Positions 34,159 to 42,913 of a stretch of DNA of 64,000 nt are shown here, one piece after another. The number at the start of each line of letters is the position of its first letter. Position 1 is the stretch's first letter. The position numbers were made by a program, and so were the translations under genes. Source of the stretch: Actinacidiphila fildesensis. GTDB lineage: Bacteria > Actinomycetota > Actinomycetes > Streptomycetales > Streptomycetaceae. The notes beneath the pieces are model-generated. The model searched no databases. It was not told the origin of the DNA and saw nothing but the letters and a program-made list of their open reading frames with translations. The DNA lies in the NCBI RefSeq assembly GCF_042652185.1, contig NZ_JBHSIX010000003.1, one strand, 5' to 3'.

Positions 34159-36531
34159 TTGAAGAATCTTCGCAGCAACATCAGACCCGCCACCCTCGCG
34201 GTGGCGCTCATCGCACTCGGTGCGATGGCGATGCCCGCGACCTTGGCCGCAGCCGCTCCCGCGGCGGGCAACGAGGCGCAGGCGAGCCACGATCCGATGC
34301 AGGCGCCGACCGGCAAGGCGCCGGCCGGCACCAAGGCCAAGGTCGACGACGACCGTCTCGGCCCGCTCGGGCGCGAGCAGGCGGTACGCCGGCAGGACGC
34401 CCTGCAGAAGGTGATCGCGGGGGACCTCACGGTCCAGGACAGTGGCCGCTCCAAGGTCGCCAAACTCAGCGCGGGCAAGTACGTCGAGCTGAGCCGCGAG
34501 AAGACCGACAAGATCTTCGTGATCCTCGCCGAGTTCGGCGACAAGGTCGACCCGCAGTACGGCGGCACCGTCGGACCGCTGCACAACCAGATAGCGGAAC
34601 CCGACCGTTCCACGGACAACAGCACCGCCTGGCGGAAGGACTACAACGCGCAGTCCTTCCAGGACCTCTACTTCTCCCACGACCCCAAGAAGGAGTCGGT
34701 GGCGAAGTACTACGAGAAGCAGTCCTCCGGCCGCTACTCGGTCAACGGCGAGGTCTCCGACTGGGTCAAGGTCGACTACAACGAGGCCCGTTACGGCAAC
34801 AACAAGTGCGGCGCCACCAACTGCGCCACCGTCGAGGACCTGGTCCGCGACGGCACCGCGCAGTGGGCCGCGGACCAGAAGGCCAAGGGCCGCACCGCCG
34901 CGCAGATCAAGACGGACCTCGCCCAGTACGACCAGTGGGACCGTTACGACTTCGACCACGACGGCAACTTCAACGAGCCCGACGGTTACATCGACCACTT
35001 CCAGATCGTGCACGCGGGCGAGGACGAGTCCGCGGGCGGCGGCGTCCAGGGCACCGACGCGCTGTGGGCCCACCGCGGTTACGCCTACCAGGGTGACGAG
35101 GGCTTCACCGGCCCGGCCGGCAACCAGCTCGGCGGCACCCCGATCGGCGACACCGGCATCTGGGTCGGCGACTACACGATGCAGCCGGAGAACGGCGGCC
35201 TGGGCGTCTACGCCCACGAGTACGGCCACGACCTCGGCCTGCCCGACCTGTACGACACCACGTACATCGGCGAGAACGGCACCGCCTTCTGGTCGCTGAT
35301 GTCGTCCGGCTCCTGGCTCTCCAACGGCACCACCGACATCGGCTCGCTGCCCGGTGACATGGACGCCTGGGACAAGATGCAGCTCGGCTGGCTGAAGTAC
35401 GACACCGCCAAGGCCGCCAAGCTCTCGACGCACAAGCTCGGCGTCGCCGAGTACAACACGAAGGACCCGCAGGGTCTGGTCGTGACGCTGCCGTCGAAGA
35501 GCGTCACCACGGCGATCACCACGCCCTTCGCGGGCACCAAGCAGTGGTGGAGCGGCGCCGGCAACGACCTGCGCAACACCCTGACCCGCCACGTCGACCT
35601 CACCGGCAAGACGTCCGCGGCCCTGTCCTTCAAGGGCTGGTACGACGCCGAGGACGGCTACGACTACCTCTACACCGAGGTGTCCACCAACGGCGGCGTC
35701 AACTGGGCCCCGATCGACGGCACCATCGACGGCCAGCCCATCACCCGCAACGGCAGCGGCCGTCCGGCCATGACCGGCACCACGGGTGGCTACAAGGACA
35801 TGAACTACCCGCTCGACGCCTTCGCCGGCCAGCAGATCGAGCTGCGCTTCCGCTACCGCACCGACGGTGGCGTCGCGCAGAAGGGCTTCGCGGCCGACAA
35901 CCTGACGATCACCGCCGACGGCGCCGCCGTCTTCACCGACGGTGCCGAGGGTGACGACAACGGCTGGACCGCGAACGGCTTCAGCCGCTCCGAGGCGTCC
36001 TTCACCAAGTCGTACCCGCAGTACTACATCGCGGAGAACCGCGAGTACGTCAGCTACGACAAGGTCCTGAAGACCGGTCCTTACAACTTCGGGTTCGGCG
36101 CCGCCGCCCCGAAGAAGGTCGAGCACTACGCGTACCAGAACGGCCTGCTGATCTGGCTCTGGGACACCTCGCAGCTGGACAACAACGTCGGCGAGCACCC
36201 CGGCCACGGCCAGATCCTGCCGATCGACGCCCACGCCAAGCCCGACGCCTGGTCCGACGGCGCGCTGTTCCGCAACAAGATCCAGTCCGCGGACTCCACC
36301 TTCGGCTGGTACCCGACCGACGCCCTCACCGCGCACAAGAACGGTGTCGCCACGACGATCAAGTCCAAGCCGGGCGTCCCGGTCTTCGACGACCGTCACG
36401 GCACGTACTGGTACGACACCAACCCGTACGCGAGTGTCCAGGTGCCGAACACGAATACCCGCATTTCGATCCTGTTCGACTCCCCGAACGGACAGAACAC
36501 GATCGTCGCGGTCAGCCCTGCGGGTCGCTGA
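34159..36531 (+). CDS. Secreted M6-family metalloprotease (immune inhibitor A type)
   Basis: The 790-residue protein has a signal peptide (MKNLRSNIRPATLAVALIAL... from the TTG start, cleavage near AAA), a propeptide region, and a catalytic domain with the zinc motif HEYGHD (His353, Glu354, His357). Downstream lie a MAM/jelly-roll-like carbohydrate- or protein-binding region and a C-terminal domain ending NTIVAVSPAGR. Such enzymes degrade extracellular proteins. I choose TTG at 34159, preceded by GGGGAGG at 10 bases, because it gives a clean signal peptide; an ATG at 34084 would put 25 unrelated residues in front. Confidence 0.9.
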   Translation: MKNLRSNIRPATLAVALIALGAMAMPATLAAAAPAAGNEAQASHDPMQAPTGKAPAGTKAKVDDDRLGPLGREQAVRRQDALQKVIAGDLTVQDSGRSKVAKLSAGKYVELSREKTDKIFVILAEFGDKVDPQYGGTVGPLHNQIAEPDRSTDNSTAWRKDYNAQSFQDLYFSHDPKKESVAKYYEKQSSGRYSVNGEVSDWVKVDYNEARYGNNKCGATNCATVEDLVRDGTAQWAADQKAKGRTAAQIKTDLAQYDQWDRYDFDHDGNFNEPDGYIDHFQIVHAGEDESAGGGVQGTDALWAHRGYAYQGDEGFTGPAGNQLGGTPIGDTGIWVGDYTMQPENGGLGVYAHEYGHDLGLPDLYDTTYIGENGTAFWSLMSSGSWLSNGTTDIGSLPGDMDAWDKMQLGWLKYDTAKAAKLSTHKLGVAEYNTKDPQGLVVTLPSKSVTTAITTPFAGTKQWWSGAGNDLRNTLTRHVDLTGKTSAALSFKGWYDAEDGYDYLYTEVSTNGGVNWAPIDGTIDGQPITRNGSGRPAMTGTTGGYKDMNYPLDAFAGQQIELRFRYRTDGGVAQKGFAADNLTITADGAAVFTDGAEGDDNGWTANGFSRSEASFTKSYPQYYIAENREYVSYDKVLKTGPYNFGFGAAAPKKVEHYAYQNGLLIWLWDTSQLDNNVGEHPGHGQILPIDAHAKPDAWSDGALFRNKIQSADSTFGWYPTDALTAHKNGVATTIKSKPGVPVFDDRHGTYWYDTNPYASVQVPNTNTRISILFDSPNGQNTIVAVSPAGR

Positions 36532-36552
36532 CCTGCGTTGATCCAGTGTTCG

Positions 36553-36572
36553 GCCCACGCCCTCTGGTGGGC
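36553..36572. terminator. Possible terminator after the M6 protease gene
   Basis: A 6-bp stem GCCCAC/GTGGGC encloses 8 bases, 21 bases after the stop codon. Weak but in the right place. Confidence 0.4.
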
Positions 36573-36599
36573 GGGGGCCGATCACCGGATTATGTGGGC

Positions 36600-36908
36600 A
36601 TGGCAGTCGGTGGATTCACCAAGCTTCCCAACGGCAACGTCGTCGTCGCTCTCAAGCTGCCCCACCCGGGCGGCGCGGAGGACAGCGTCCGCGTCATCGT
36701 GCACGCCCAGAACCGCCAGCGGGCGCTCACCCGGCTCCGGAATCTCGGCTTCCGGGCGGCCCGGCTCAGCGGCAACACCGAACCGCCGACGCCCGACGAG
36801 GTCACCGCCGTCCTGCACCACCCGGACGGCCTCGTCTGGCGGCACTCCGCGTCCGGCTCGGAAGAGCTCTGGCAGCCCTTCCGGGCCACCCACCGCCGCG
36901 CGGGCTGA
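36600..36908 (+). CDS. Small conserved-looking protein of unknown function
   Basis: The 102-residue product starts MAVGGFTKLPNGNVVVALKL and is basic in its middle (NRQRALTRLRNLGFRAARL), mostly soluble and without signal or membrane segment. I do not recognise the family. The ATG at 36600 has no ribosome binding site but TATG-rich sequence (GGATTATGTG) just upstream, which suggests a leaderless transcript. Codon use fits the genome. Confidence 0.65.
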   Translation: MAVGGFTKLPNGNVVVALKLPHPGGAEDSVRVIVHAQNRQRALTRLRNLGFRAARLSGNTEPPTPDEVTAVLHHPDGLVWRHSASGSEELWQPFRATHRRAG

Positions 36909-36989
36909 GCGGGCGGGCGGTCCCGGCTTCTCCGGCCTCCCGACCCGCTCAGGGCCGCTCAGAGCCGTCCGGGCCCCTCTGCACCGCCC

Positions 36990-37580
36990 TCAGGCCCCGA
37001 CCGCCGGCTTGCCCGTCAGCAGGACGCCCGCGGCCAGCAGCTCGGCCAGCGCGCTCTCCGTGGTCGCCGGGGCGACACCCGCCGTCAGGTCCAGCAGCAC
37101 CTGCGTGACGAAGCCCTCCCGGGCCGCGTCCAGGGCCGTGGCGCGCACGCAGTGGTCGGTGGCGATCCCGACCACGTCCACCTCGGTGACGGCCCGCTCC
37201 CGCAGCCACTCGGTGAGCCCCATGCCGTTCTCGTCCAGGCCCTCGAAGCCGCTGTAGGCGGCCGAGTACGCGCCCTTGTCGAAGACCGCGTCCACGGCGC
37301 CGGAGGCGACCGCCGGCGCGAAGTTCGGATGGAACCCGACGCCCTCGGTGCCCGCCACACAGTGCACGGGCCAGGACGTCACGAAGTCCGGCCGGTCCGA
37401 GAAGTGGTCCCCCGGGTCGACGTGGTGGTCACGGGTGGCCACCACATGGCGGTAGCAGGCAGTGGCCTGCCCGACGAGATCGGTGATCGCGGCGGCCACG
37501 TCCGAGCCGCCGGCGACCGCGAGGCTGCCGCCCTCGCAGAAATCGTTCTGGACGTCCACGACGATCAGTGCGCGGTGCAT
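36990..37580 (-). CDS. pncA: Nicotinamidase
   Basis: The 196-residue isochorismatase-fold hydrolase converts nicotinamide to nicotinate. The triad is visible: Asp in VVDVQNDF, Lys in VFDKGAYS, Cys in GIATDHCVRAT; metal ligands lie in DHHVDPGDH. ATG at 37580 (MHRALIVVD). It is followed upstream on the same strand by pncB, the next enzyme of the salvage path, 118 bases away, so they probably form one unit for NAD recycling. Confidence 0.94.
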   Translation of the reverse strand: MHRALIVVDVQNDFCEGGSLAVAGGSDVAAAITDLVGQATACYRHVVATRDHHVDPGDHFSDRPDFVTSWPVHCVAGTEGVGFHPNFAPAVASGAVDAVFDKGAYSAAYSGFEGLDENGMGLTEWLRERAVTEVDVVGIATDHCVRATALDAAREGFVTQVLLDLTAGVAPATTESALAELLAAGVLLTGKPAVGA

Positions 37581-37698
37581 TCGCGGTCCTCTTCGGTCGG
37601 CTGACCGCCGTGCGGGGACAGGCGGCACGCGTCGAGCGTAGGGACTCGCGCCGCGATCCGCGACAGTCCCGGCCCCGCCGACCCCGGCGGCCGCCGCG

Positions 37699-39027
37699 TC
37701 ACACCTGCTCCGTGGGGAGCACCGGCTCGCCGCGGGAGAGCTGCGAAGCGGACAGCGGCAGCCCCGCGCGCGCCTCGATGTGCCGGGTGCGGGCCGCCTC
37801 CAGCGGCTCACGGCCGGTGATCTCCCCGCCGCGGACCAGCGGAACCAGCAGCTGCCGGTCCTCGAGCTCCGGCGGCACGGGCCCGGTGCCGACCACCTCC
37901 GCCTCCGCGACCCCGTCGTCGTCCAGCCGCCGGGCCGCCCACTTACGGCCGCCGACGCTGCTCTTGGCGCCCATCGACTTCTTGGCGACGGCCACCATCG
38001 GCGCGTCCGGCTCGTTCGACGAGGCCCGGGAGACCAGCTTGTAGACCATGGAGCAGGTCGGGTGGCCGCTGCCGGTCACCAGCGAGGTGCCGACCCCGTA
38101 CGCGTCCACCGGCGCCGCCGCCAGCGAGGCGATGGCGTACTCGTCGAGGTCGGAGGTCACCACGATCCGGGTGTCCTTGGCGCCGAGGTCGTCCAGCTGC
38201 TGCCGCACCCGGTGGGCGAGGAGCAGCAGGTCGCCGGAGTCGATGCGGACGGCGCCCAGCTCGGGCCCGGCGACCTCCACGGCGGTACGGACCGCCGACA
38301 TCAGGTCGTAGGTGTCCACCAGCAGCGTCGTGCCCCGGCCGAGCGATTCGACCTGGGCGACGAAGGCGTCCCGCTCGGTGTCGTGCAGCAGCGTGAAGGC
38401 GTGCGCGGCCGTGCCGATCGTCGGCAGCCCGTAGCGGAAGCCGGCCGCCAGGTTCGAGGAGGACAGGAAGCCGCCGACGTACGCGGCCCGCGAGGCGGCG
38501 ACCGCCGCCAGTTCGTGCGCCCGCCGGGCGCCCATCTCCATCAGCGGACGACCGCCGGCCGCGACCGCCATCCGGGACGCGGCCGCCGCGATGGCGGAGT
38601 CGTGGTTGAGGATCGACAGGATCACCGTCTCCAGGATCACCGCCTCGGCGAAACTGCCCTCCACCCGCAGGATCGGCGAGCCGGGGAAGTACACCTCACC
38701 CTCGGGGTAACCCCAGATGTCGCCGGTGAAGCGGTACTTGGCCAGCCACTCCAACGTCGGCCCGTCCACCACGTTCTCGCGGGCGAGGAAGTCCAGCACA
38801 TCGGCGTCGAAGCGGAAGTTCTCCACCGCGTCCAGCACCCGGCCGGTGCCGCAGACGACACCGTACCGGCGGCCCTCCGGCAGCCGGCGGGTGAAGACCT
38901 CGAACACCGAGTGCCGGTGCGCCGCCCCGCTGCGCAGCGCGGCCTGCAACATCGTCAACTCGTACCGGTCGGTGAACAGCGCGGTGGACGGTACGGCCAC
39001 CGGCAGCCCCAGATCTGCAGCGCTCAT
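37699..39027 (-). CDS. pncB: Nicotinate phosphoribosyltransferase
   Basis: The 442-residue enzyme makes nicotinate mononucleotide from nicotinate and PRPP. Family segments include ALFTDRYELTMLQAAL at the N terminus, DSAIAAAASRM, GARRAHELAAVAASRAAYVGG, LVDTYD and AVRIDSGDL (binding loop). Length is normal. It precedes pncA in transcription and lies divergent from clpS with about 100 bases between. Confidence 0.95.
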   Translation of the reverse strand: MSAADLGLPVAVPSTALFTDRYELTMLQAALRSGAAHRHSVFEVFTRRLPEGRRYGVVCGTGRVLDAVENFRFDADVLDFLARENVVDGPTLEWLAKYRFTGDIWGYPEGEVYFPGSPILRVEGSFAEAVILETVILSILNHDSAIAAAASRMAVAAGGRPLMEMGARRAHELAAVAASRAAYVGGFLSSSNLAAGFRYGLPTIGTAAHAFTLLHDTERDAFVAQVESLGRGTTLLVDTYDLMSAVRTAVEVAGPELGAVRIDSGDLLLLAHRVRQQLDDLGAKDTRIVVTSDLDEYAIASLAAAPVDAYGVGTSLVTGSGHPTCSMVYKLVSRASSNEPDAPMVAVAKKSMGAKSSVGGRKWAARRLDDDGVAEAEVVGTGPVPPELEDRQLLVPLVRGGEITGREPLEAARTRHIEARAGLPLSASQLSRGEPVLPTEQV

Positions 39028-39129
39028 GGAACGGGATAGTACCCCGACTACTCGTCAGAGTGACGATTTCTCTGCGCTTCCGCGTCCATTTGTGCGAAGC
39101 GCCGCCATAGCGGCAGCATTGGAGGAGTG

Positions 39130-39486
39130 ATGAGTGCCCACCCGTCTCCCGCCCCCGCCCTTCCAAGGACGCGCTCCGCGCGCTGTTCTGTCGCTCCCGC
39201 AGAGATCGCACGGCCCGAGTCGACCGAGGCCACCTTCGAAGTACCCGACCCGGACGTCCCCTGGGTGACCCTGGTGCACAACGACCCCGTCAATCTCATG
39301 AGCTACGTGACGTACGTCTTCCAGGCCTACTTCGGGTACTCCAAGGACAAGGCCGTCAAACTCATGAAGGACGTCCACCACAAGGGCCGCGCCGCCGTCT
39401 CCAGCGGCACCCGCGAAGAGATGGAGCGCGACGTGCAGGCGATGCACGGCTACGGCCTGTGGGCGACCCTGCAGCAGGACCGCTGA
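39130..39486 (+). CDS. clpS: ATP-dependent Clp protease adaptor ClpS
   Basis: The 118-residue adaptor binds N-degron substrates and hands them to ClpA/ClpC-ClpP. The core WVTLVHNDPVNLMSYVTYVF, FGYSKDKAVKLMKDVHHKG and EEMERDVQAMHGYGLWATLQ is typical. The first 40 residues are variable. I use the ATG at 39130; a GTG at 39127 directly in front is equally placed behind GGAGGA. Its stop overlaps the start of the DUF2017 gene, the usual neighbour in actinobacteria. Confidence 0.92.
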   Translation: MSAHPSPAPALPRTRSARCSVAPAEIARPESTEATFEVPDPDVPWVTLVHNDPVNLMSYVTYVFQAYFGYSKDKAVKLMKDVHHKGRAAVSSGTREEMERDVQAMHGYGLWATLQQDR

Positions 39487-40019
39487 TGGCCGGCTACTTC
39501 GAACCCGCCCCGGGCGGCGGCGCCGTCATCACCCTCGACACCGTCGAGATCTCCATCCTGCGCAGCCTCGCCGTGCAGCTCCTGGAGATGATCGGCCCGG
39601 GGGAGGAGCCGGTCTCCGACGACCCGCTGGCCGCGCTGTTCCCGCCCGACGGGCCGACGAAGCCCCCGGCCGACCCGGCGCTGGCCCGGCTCTTCCCCGA
39701 CGCCTACGAGGACACCGCCCAGTCCTCGGAGTTCCGCCGCTTCACCGAGAACGACCTGCGCACCCGCAAGCGCGAGGACGCGCTGGCCGTGGTCCGCGCG
39801 CTCGACGCCGGCGCCCCTGAGCTGCTGCTCACGCCCGAGGACGCCCGCCGCTGGCTCGGCGCCCTCAACGACCTGCGGCTGACCATCGGCACCCGGCTGG
39901 AGGTCACCGACGAGGACACCGAGCTCTACCGGCTGCCGGACGACGATCCGCTCAAGCCGATGGTGATGGCGTACCTGTGGCTCGGCGGTCTGCAGGAGAC
40001 GCTGATCGAGACGCTGTGA
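39486..40019 (+). CDS. DUF2017 family protein
   Basis: The 177-residue protein belongs to DUF2017, regularly found directly after clpS. It is acidic and helical with DPLAALFPPDG, SSEFRRFTENDLRTRKREDA and LRLTIGTRLEVTDED. The function is unknown; translational coupling (TGATG) suggests a link with ClpS-mediated proteolysis (inference). Confidence 0.88.
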   Translation: MAGYFEPAPGGGAVITLDTVEISILRSLAVQLLEMIGPGEEPVSDDPLAALFPPDGPTKPPADPALARLFPDAYEDTAQSSEFRRFTENDLRTRKREDALAVVRALDAGAPELLLTPEDARRWLGALNDLRLTIGTRLEVTDEDTELYRLPDDDPLKPMVMAYLWLGGLQETLIETL

Positions 40020-40098
40020 CGTCCGGCATTCGCTCAGCGGACGCTCAAATCCGGATAACGATCATGTCACCGCGATCATCCGGTATGCGGCTTCACTT

Positions 40099-40116
40099 CA
40101 CCTTCGGGGTGTTTTT
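40099..40116 (+). terminator. Short hairpin with T run after the clpS operon
   Basis: CACC-TTCGG-GGTG followed by TTTTT, about 80 bases after the DUF2017 stop; weak stem but a classical T tail. Confidence 0.45.
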
Positions 40117-40283
40117 CCCGTGGCCCGCGTCACATTCCCCTTTTCCGACGGCGTCTCAGCCCGTGGTACTAATTCCGACCACTGGCCGGGACGCCATCCC
40201 TGTTCCGCCAGGCGCTGAGCCGGCCGATCGCCGGCTCGCAACTCCACTGTCCGGGGGGATATGGAGAAAGGCGCACCACCACC

Positions 40284-41744
40284 ATGCCGACGGAACACAC
40301 CGGGCACCACGACGACGCGGCCGCCGCGCCCGTCAGCGAAGAGGGCTACCAGCGAGGGCTCGGCAGCCGGCAGATCCAGATGATCGCCATCGGCGGTGCC
40401 ATCGGCACCGGCCTCTTCCTGGGCGCCGGCAAGGCCATCCATCAGGCCGGACCGAGCCTGATCATGATGTACGCCATCGCCGGCGTCATCATCTTCTTCA
40501 TCATGCGGGCCCTGGGCGAACTGCTCACCTACCGCCCCGTGTCCGGCTCCTTCGCCGACTACGCCCGCGAGTTCCTGGGCCCGTTCTGGGGGTTCGTCAC
40601 CGGCTGGACGTACTGGCTGATGTGGGTGGTAACCGGCATGGCCGAGGTCACCGCCGCCTCGGTGTACATCACCTACTGGTGGAAGGACATCCCCCAGTGG
40701 ATCTCCGCCCTGATCTTCCTGCTGGTGCTCTTCGGAGTGAACCTCATCTCGGTGAAGGTCTTCGGCGAGGTCGAGTTCTGGTTCTCGATGATCAAGGTCA
40801 CCGCGATCATCGGCATGATCCTCATCGGGATCGGCGTTCTGACCATCGGGTTCTCCGCCGCCGGCGACACCGCCTCGCTCAGCCATCTGTGGGGTGACGG
40901 CGGGGTCTTCCCCAACGGCGTCGGCAAGTCCCTCATGACGCTGCAGATCGTGATGTTCGCCTACCTCGCCGTCGAACTCGTCGGCGTCACCGCCGGTGAG
41001 GCCGAGAACCCCCGCGAGACGCTCCCCAAGGCCATCAACACGCTGCCCTGGCGGATCGGCGTCTTCTACGTCGGCGCGCTCATCGTGATCCTCGGCGTCG
41101 TCTCCTGGACCGAGTTCCAGCCGGGCGTCAGCCCGTTCGTGGCCGCCTTCGCCAAGATCGGCATCCCGTTCGGCGCGGCCATCGTGAACTTCGTGGTCCT
41201 CACCGCCGCCCTGTCGTCCTGCAACTCCGGCATGTACTCCACCGGCCGCATGCTGCGCGACCTGGCCGTCAACGGGCAGGGCCCCAGGGCCTTCGCCAAG
41301 CTCAACTCACGCCAGACCCCGGCCACCGGCATCCTCGTCTCCGTCGCCCTGATGGGCATCGGCGTCTGGATCAACTACGTCGACCCGGACGGCGCCTTCA
41401 CCTACATCACCGCCTTCGCCACCGTCGCCGGCGTCTGGACCTGGGCGATGATCCTCATCTCCCATCTGCGCTACCGCGCGGCGGTCAAGGCCGGCCGCGC
41501 CGCCGAAGCCTGGTTCAAGGCGCCGGGCGCCCCGTACACCAGCTGGATCGCGCTGATCTTCCTGGCCGGCGTGATGGTCCTGATCGGCATCGACAAGGAC
41601 GCCCGGATTTCGCTCTACAGCGCTCCCGTGTGGTTCGCGATCCTCGGCATCGGGTACGCCTGGCTCAAGCGGAAGAACCCGGAGGCGTTCGCCCCCAAGC
41701 CGCACGTCGCCCCGGAACCCGCACTGGCCGACGCCGCGAGCTGA
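40284..41744 (+). CDS. Amino acid permease, APC superfamily AAT type
   Basis: The 486-residue protein has twelve predicted membrane segments and the AAT family hallmarks: LGSRQIQMIAIGGAIGTGLF, GLGAGKAIHQAGPS-like segment, RALGELLTYRPVSGSF, LMWVVTGMAEVTAA and AVELVGVTAGEAENPRE. It imports an amino acid with protons; members carry aromatic amino acids, GABA, proline, lysine or others and the substrate cannot be fixed here. ATG at 40284 is preceded by GGAGAAAGG at a long spacing. A strong terminator follows. Confidence 0.92.
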   Translation: MPTEHTGHHDDAAAAPVSEEGYQRGLGSRQIQMIAIGGAIGTGLFLGAGKAIHQAGPSLIMMYAIAGVIIFFIMRALGELLTYRPVSGSFADYAREFLGPFWGFVTGWTYWLMWVVTGMAEVTAASVYITYWWKDIPQWISALIFLLVLFGVNLISVKVFGEVEFWFSMIKVTAIIGMILIGIGVLTIGFSAAGDTASLSHLWGDGGVFPNGVGKSLMTLQIVMFAYLAVELVGVTAGEAENPRETLPKAINTLPWRIGVFYVGALIVILGVVSWTEFQPGVSPFVAAFAKIGIPFGAAIVNFVVLTAALSSCNSGMYSTGRMLRDLAVNGQGPRAFAKLNSRQTPATGILVSVALMGIGVWINYVDPDGAFTYITAFATVAGVWTWAMILISHLRYRAAVKAGRAAEAWFKAPGAPYTSWIALIFLAGVMVLIGIDKDARISLYSAPVWFAILGIGYAWLKRKNPEAFAPKPHVAPEPALADAAS

Positions 41745-41774
41745 ACCACCGCGCGCCGAAGCCACCACCTGCCG

Positions 41775-41811
41775 CGAAGGCCCGCCCCCGCACCCCTGGG
41801 GCGGGCCTTCG
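41775..41811. terminator. Terminator after the amino acid permease gene
   Basis: A perfect 14-bp stem (41775-41788 with 41798-41811) with a 9-base loop. Confidence 0.85.
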
Positions 41812-41814
41812 TAC

Positions 41815-41948
41815 GCTTCGCGCGCTGTTACTTTTCCCGCCCGTCGCCCACCCCCACCCTTGCAGTGGGCGCTTCGCGCGCTGTTACTTTTCCCGCCCGT
41901 CGCCCACCCCCACCCTTGCAGTGGGCGCTTCGCGCGCTGTTACTTTTT
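41815..41948. repeat. 56-bp tandem repeat, two full copies and a partial third
   Basis: Copies begin with GCTTCGCGCGCTGTTACTTT at 41815, 41871 and 41927; the first two are identical over 56 bases, the third stops after about 22 bases at the start of the mec gene. Each full copy ends with the hairpin GCCCAC ... GTGGGC. The array fills the space between the permease terminator and the mec start codon, so it is likely to carry the promoter of the cysteine operon. Confidence 0.92.
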
Positions 41949-41952
41949 CCCA

Positions 41953-42363
41953 ATGCTCACCATCACGCAGGAGATCCACGACGCGATCGTCGCCCACGCC
42001 CGCGCCGACCACCCCGACGAGGCGTGCGGCATCGTCGCGGGACCTGAGGGCAGCGGCCGCCCCGAGCGCTTCATCCCCATGCTGAACGCGGCCCGCTCAC
42101 CCACGTTCTACGAGTTCGACTCCACCGACCTGCTCAAGCTCTACCGCGACCTGGACGACCGCGACGAGGAGCCGGTGATCGTCTACCACTCGCACACCGC
42201 CACCGAGGCGTACCCGTCCCGTACCGACATCACCTACGCGAACGAGCCTGGCGCGCACTACGTCCTGGTCTCGACCGCGGAGGAGTTCCAGTTCCGCTCG
42301 TTCCGCATTGTGGACGGGGTCGTGACCGAAGAAGACGTGCGGGTAGTGGCCTCCGGCGCCTGA
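41953..42363 (+). CDS. mec: Mec-type JAMM metalloprotease (M67 family)
   Basis: The 136-residue zinc protease has the JAMM motif: Glu in DEACGIV, HSHTATEAYPSRTD (His-x-His ... Asp). In the CysO pathway of actinobacteria, Mec releases cysteine from the CysO-cysteine adduct. The ATG at 41953 follows CTTTTTCCCA without a ribosome binding site, so translation may be leaderless. It is followed by the leader peptide, cysO and cysM, supporting the assignment. Confidence 0.9.
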   Translation: MLTITQEIHDAIVAHARADHPDEACGIVAGPEGSGRPERFIPMLNAARSPTFYEFDSTDLLKLYRDLDDRDEEPVIVYHSHTATEAYPSRTDITYANEPGAHYVLVSTAEEFQFRSFRIVDGVVTEEDVRVVASGA

Positions 42364-42421
42364 GGTCCGAATCGTGGGACGCCTGTCTCGGACCGCGCCC
42401 GGGAATCGATACGATGAACCC

Positions 42422-42526
42422 ATGGTTCCCCACGACGTGAAGAACAACCCGCCGGGCATGCTGCTCGTCGCGCGGCTGCACGTCGACCTCTGCCGTGTCG
42501 CCAGCGCCGCCTGTCCGCGCGCCTGA
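42422..42526 (+). CDS. Putative leader peptide of the cysO-cysM genes
   Basis: A 34-codon frame encodes MVPHDVKNNPPGMLLVARLH followed by VDLCRVASAACPRA. The LLVARLHVDLCRVASA core is the pattern of short leader peptides that precede sulphur-assimilation genes in streptomycetes. Two Cys codons (TGC, TGT) near the end could make translation sense cysteinyl-tRNA and control expression of cysO-cysM, by attenuation or coupling (inference). It lies 58 bases after mec and 81 bases before cysO. A shorter start at 42458 is possible. Confidence 0.75.
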   Translation: MVPHDVKNNPPGMLLVARLHVDLCRVASAACPRA

Positions 42527-42607
42527 GCACTGCCGCCACCCCCGGCACGCCGCACAGCACGCCCGCACGTCCCCCCGTCTGACGCCCGCATGTAACGGAG
42601 CCCACCC

Positions 42608-42913
42608 ATGGCCATCGAGGTCCGCATTCCGACCATCCTCCGCACCTACACCGACGGCGCCAAGGCCGTCGACGGTGCGGGCAGCACGCTCGACGAACTC
42701 TTCGCGGACCTCGAGAGCCGGCACACCGGAATCCGCGAGCGCATCGTCGTCGACGGCGGCCTGCGCCGATTCGTCAACGTCTACCTCAACGACGAGGACG
42801 TCCGCTTCCTCGACGGCATCAGCACCAAGCTCACCGACGGTGACAGCGTCACGATCCTGCCGGCCGTCGCCGGCGGCTCCGGCTCCGCGGCGACCGAAAC
42901 GAACGCTGTCTGA
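42608..42913 (+). CDS. cysO: CysO-type ubiquitin-like sulphur carrier with C-terminal extension
   Basis: The 101-residue MoaD/ThiS-fold protein carries thiocarboxylate sulphur for cysteine synthesis. The family ends in ...PAVAGG; here the Gly89-Gly90 pair is followed by 11 more residues (SGSAATETNAV), which would have to be clipped before sulphur loading. The nearby JAMM protease is a candidate for this, as in other systems where a sulphur carrier is trimmed by a JAMM enzyme. ATG at 42608 has GGAG upstream. Stop overlaps the start of cysM (TGATG). Confidence 0.9.
   Translation: MAIEVRIPTILRTYTDGAKAVDGAGSTLDELFADLESRHTGIRERIVVDGGLRRFVNVYLNDEDVRFLDGISTKLTDGDSVTILPAVAGGSGSAATETNAV

Noticed and set aside
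34093..36585. Reverse-strand frame of 830 codons opposite the M6 protease gene
   Set aside because: The forward frame has a signal peptide and HEYGHD zinc motif; the reverse product is low-complexity Val/Gly/Leu/Asp-rich.
41815..41948. The 56-bp repeat as a CRISPR array
   Set aside because: The copies are directly adjacent with no spacers and there are no cas genes.
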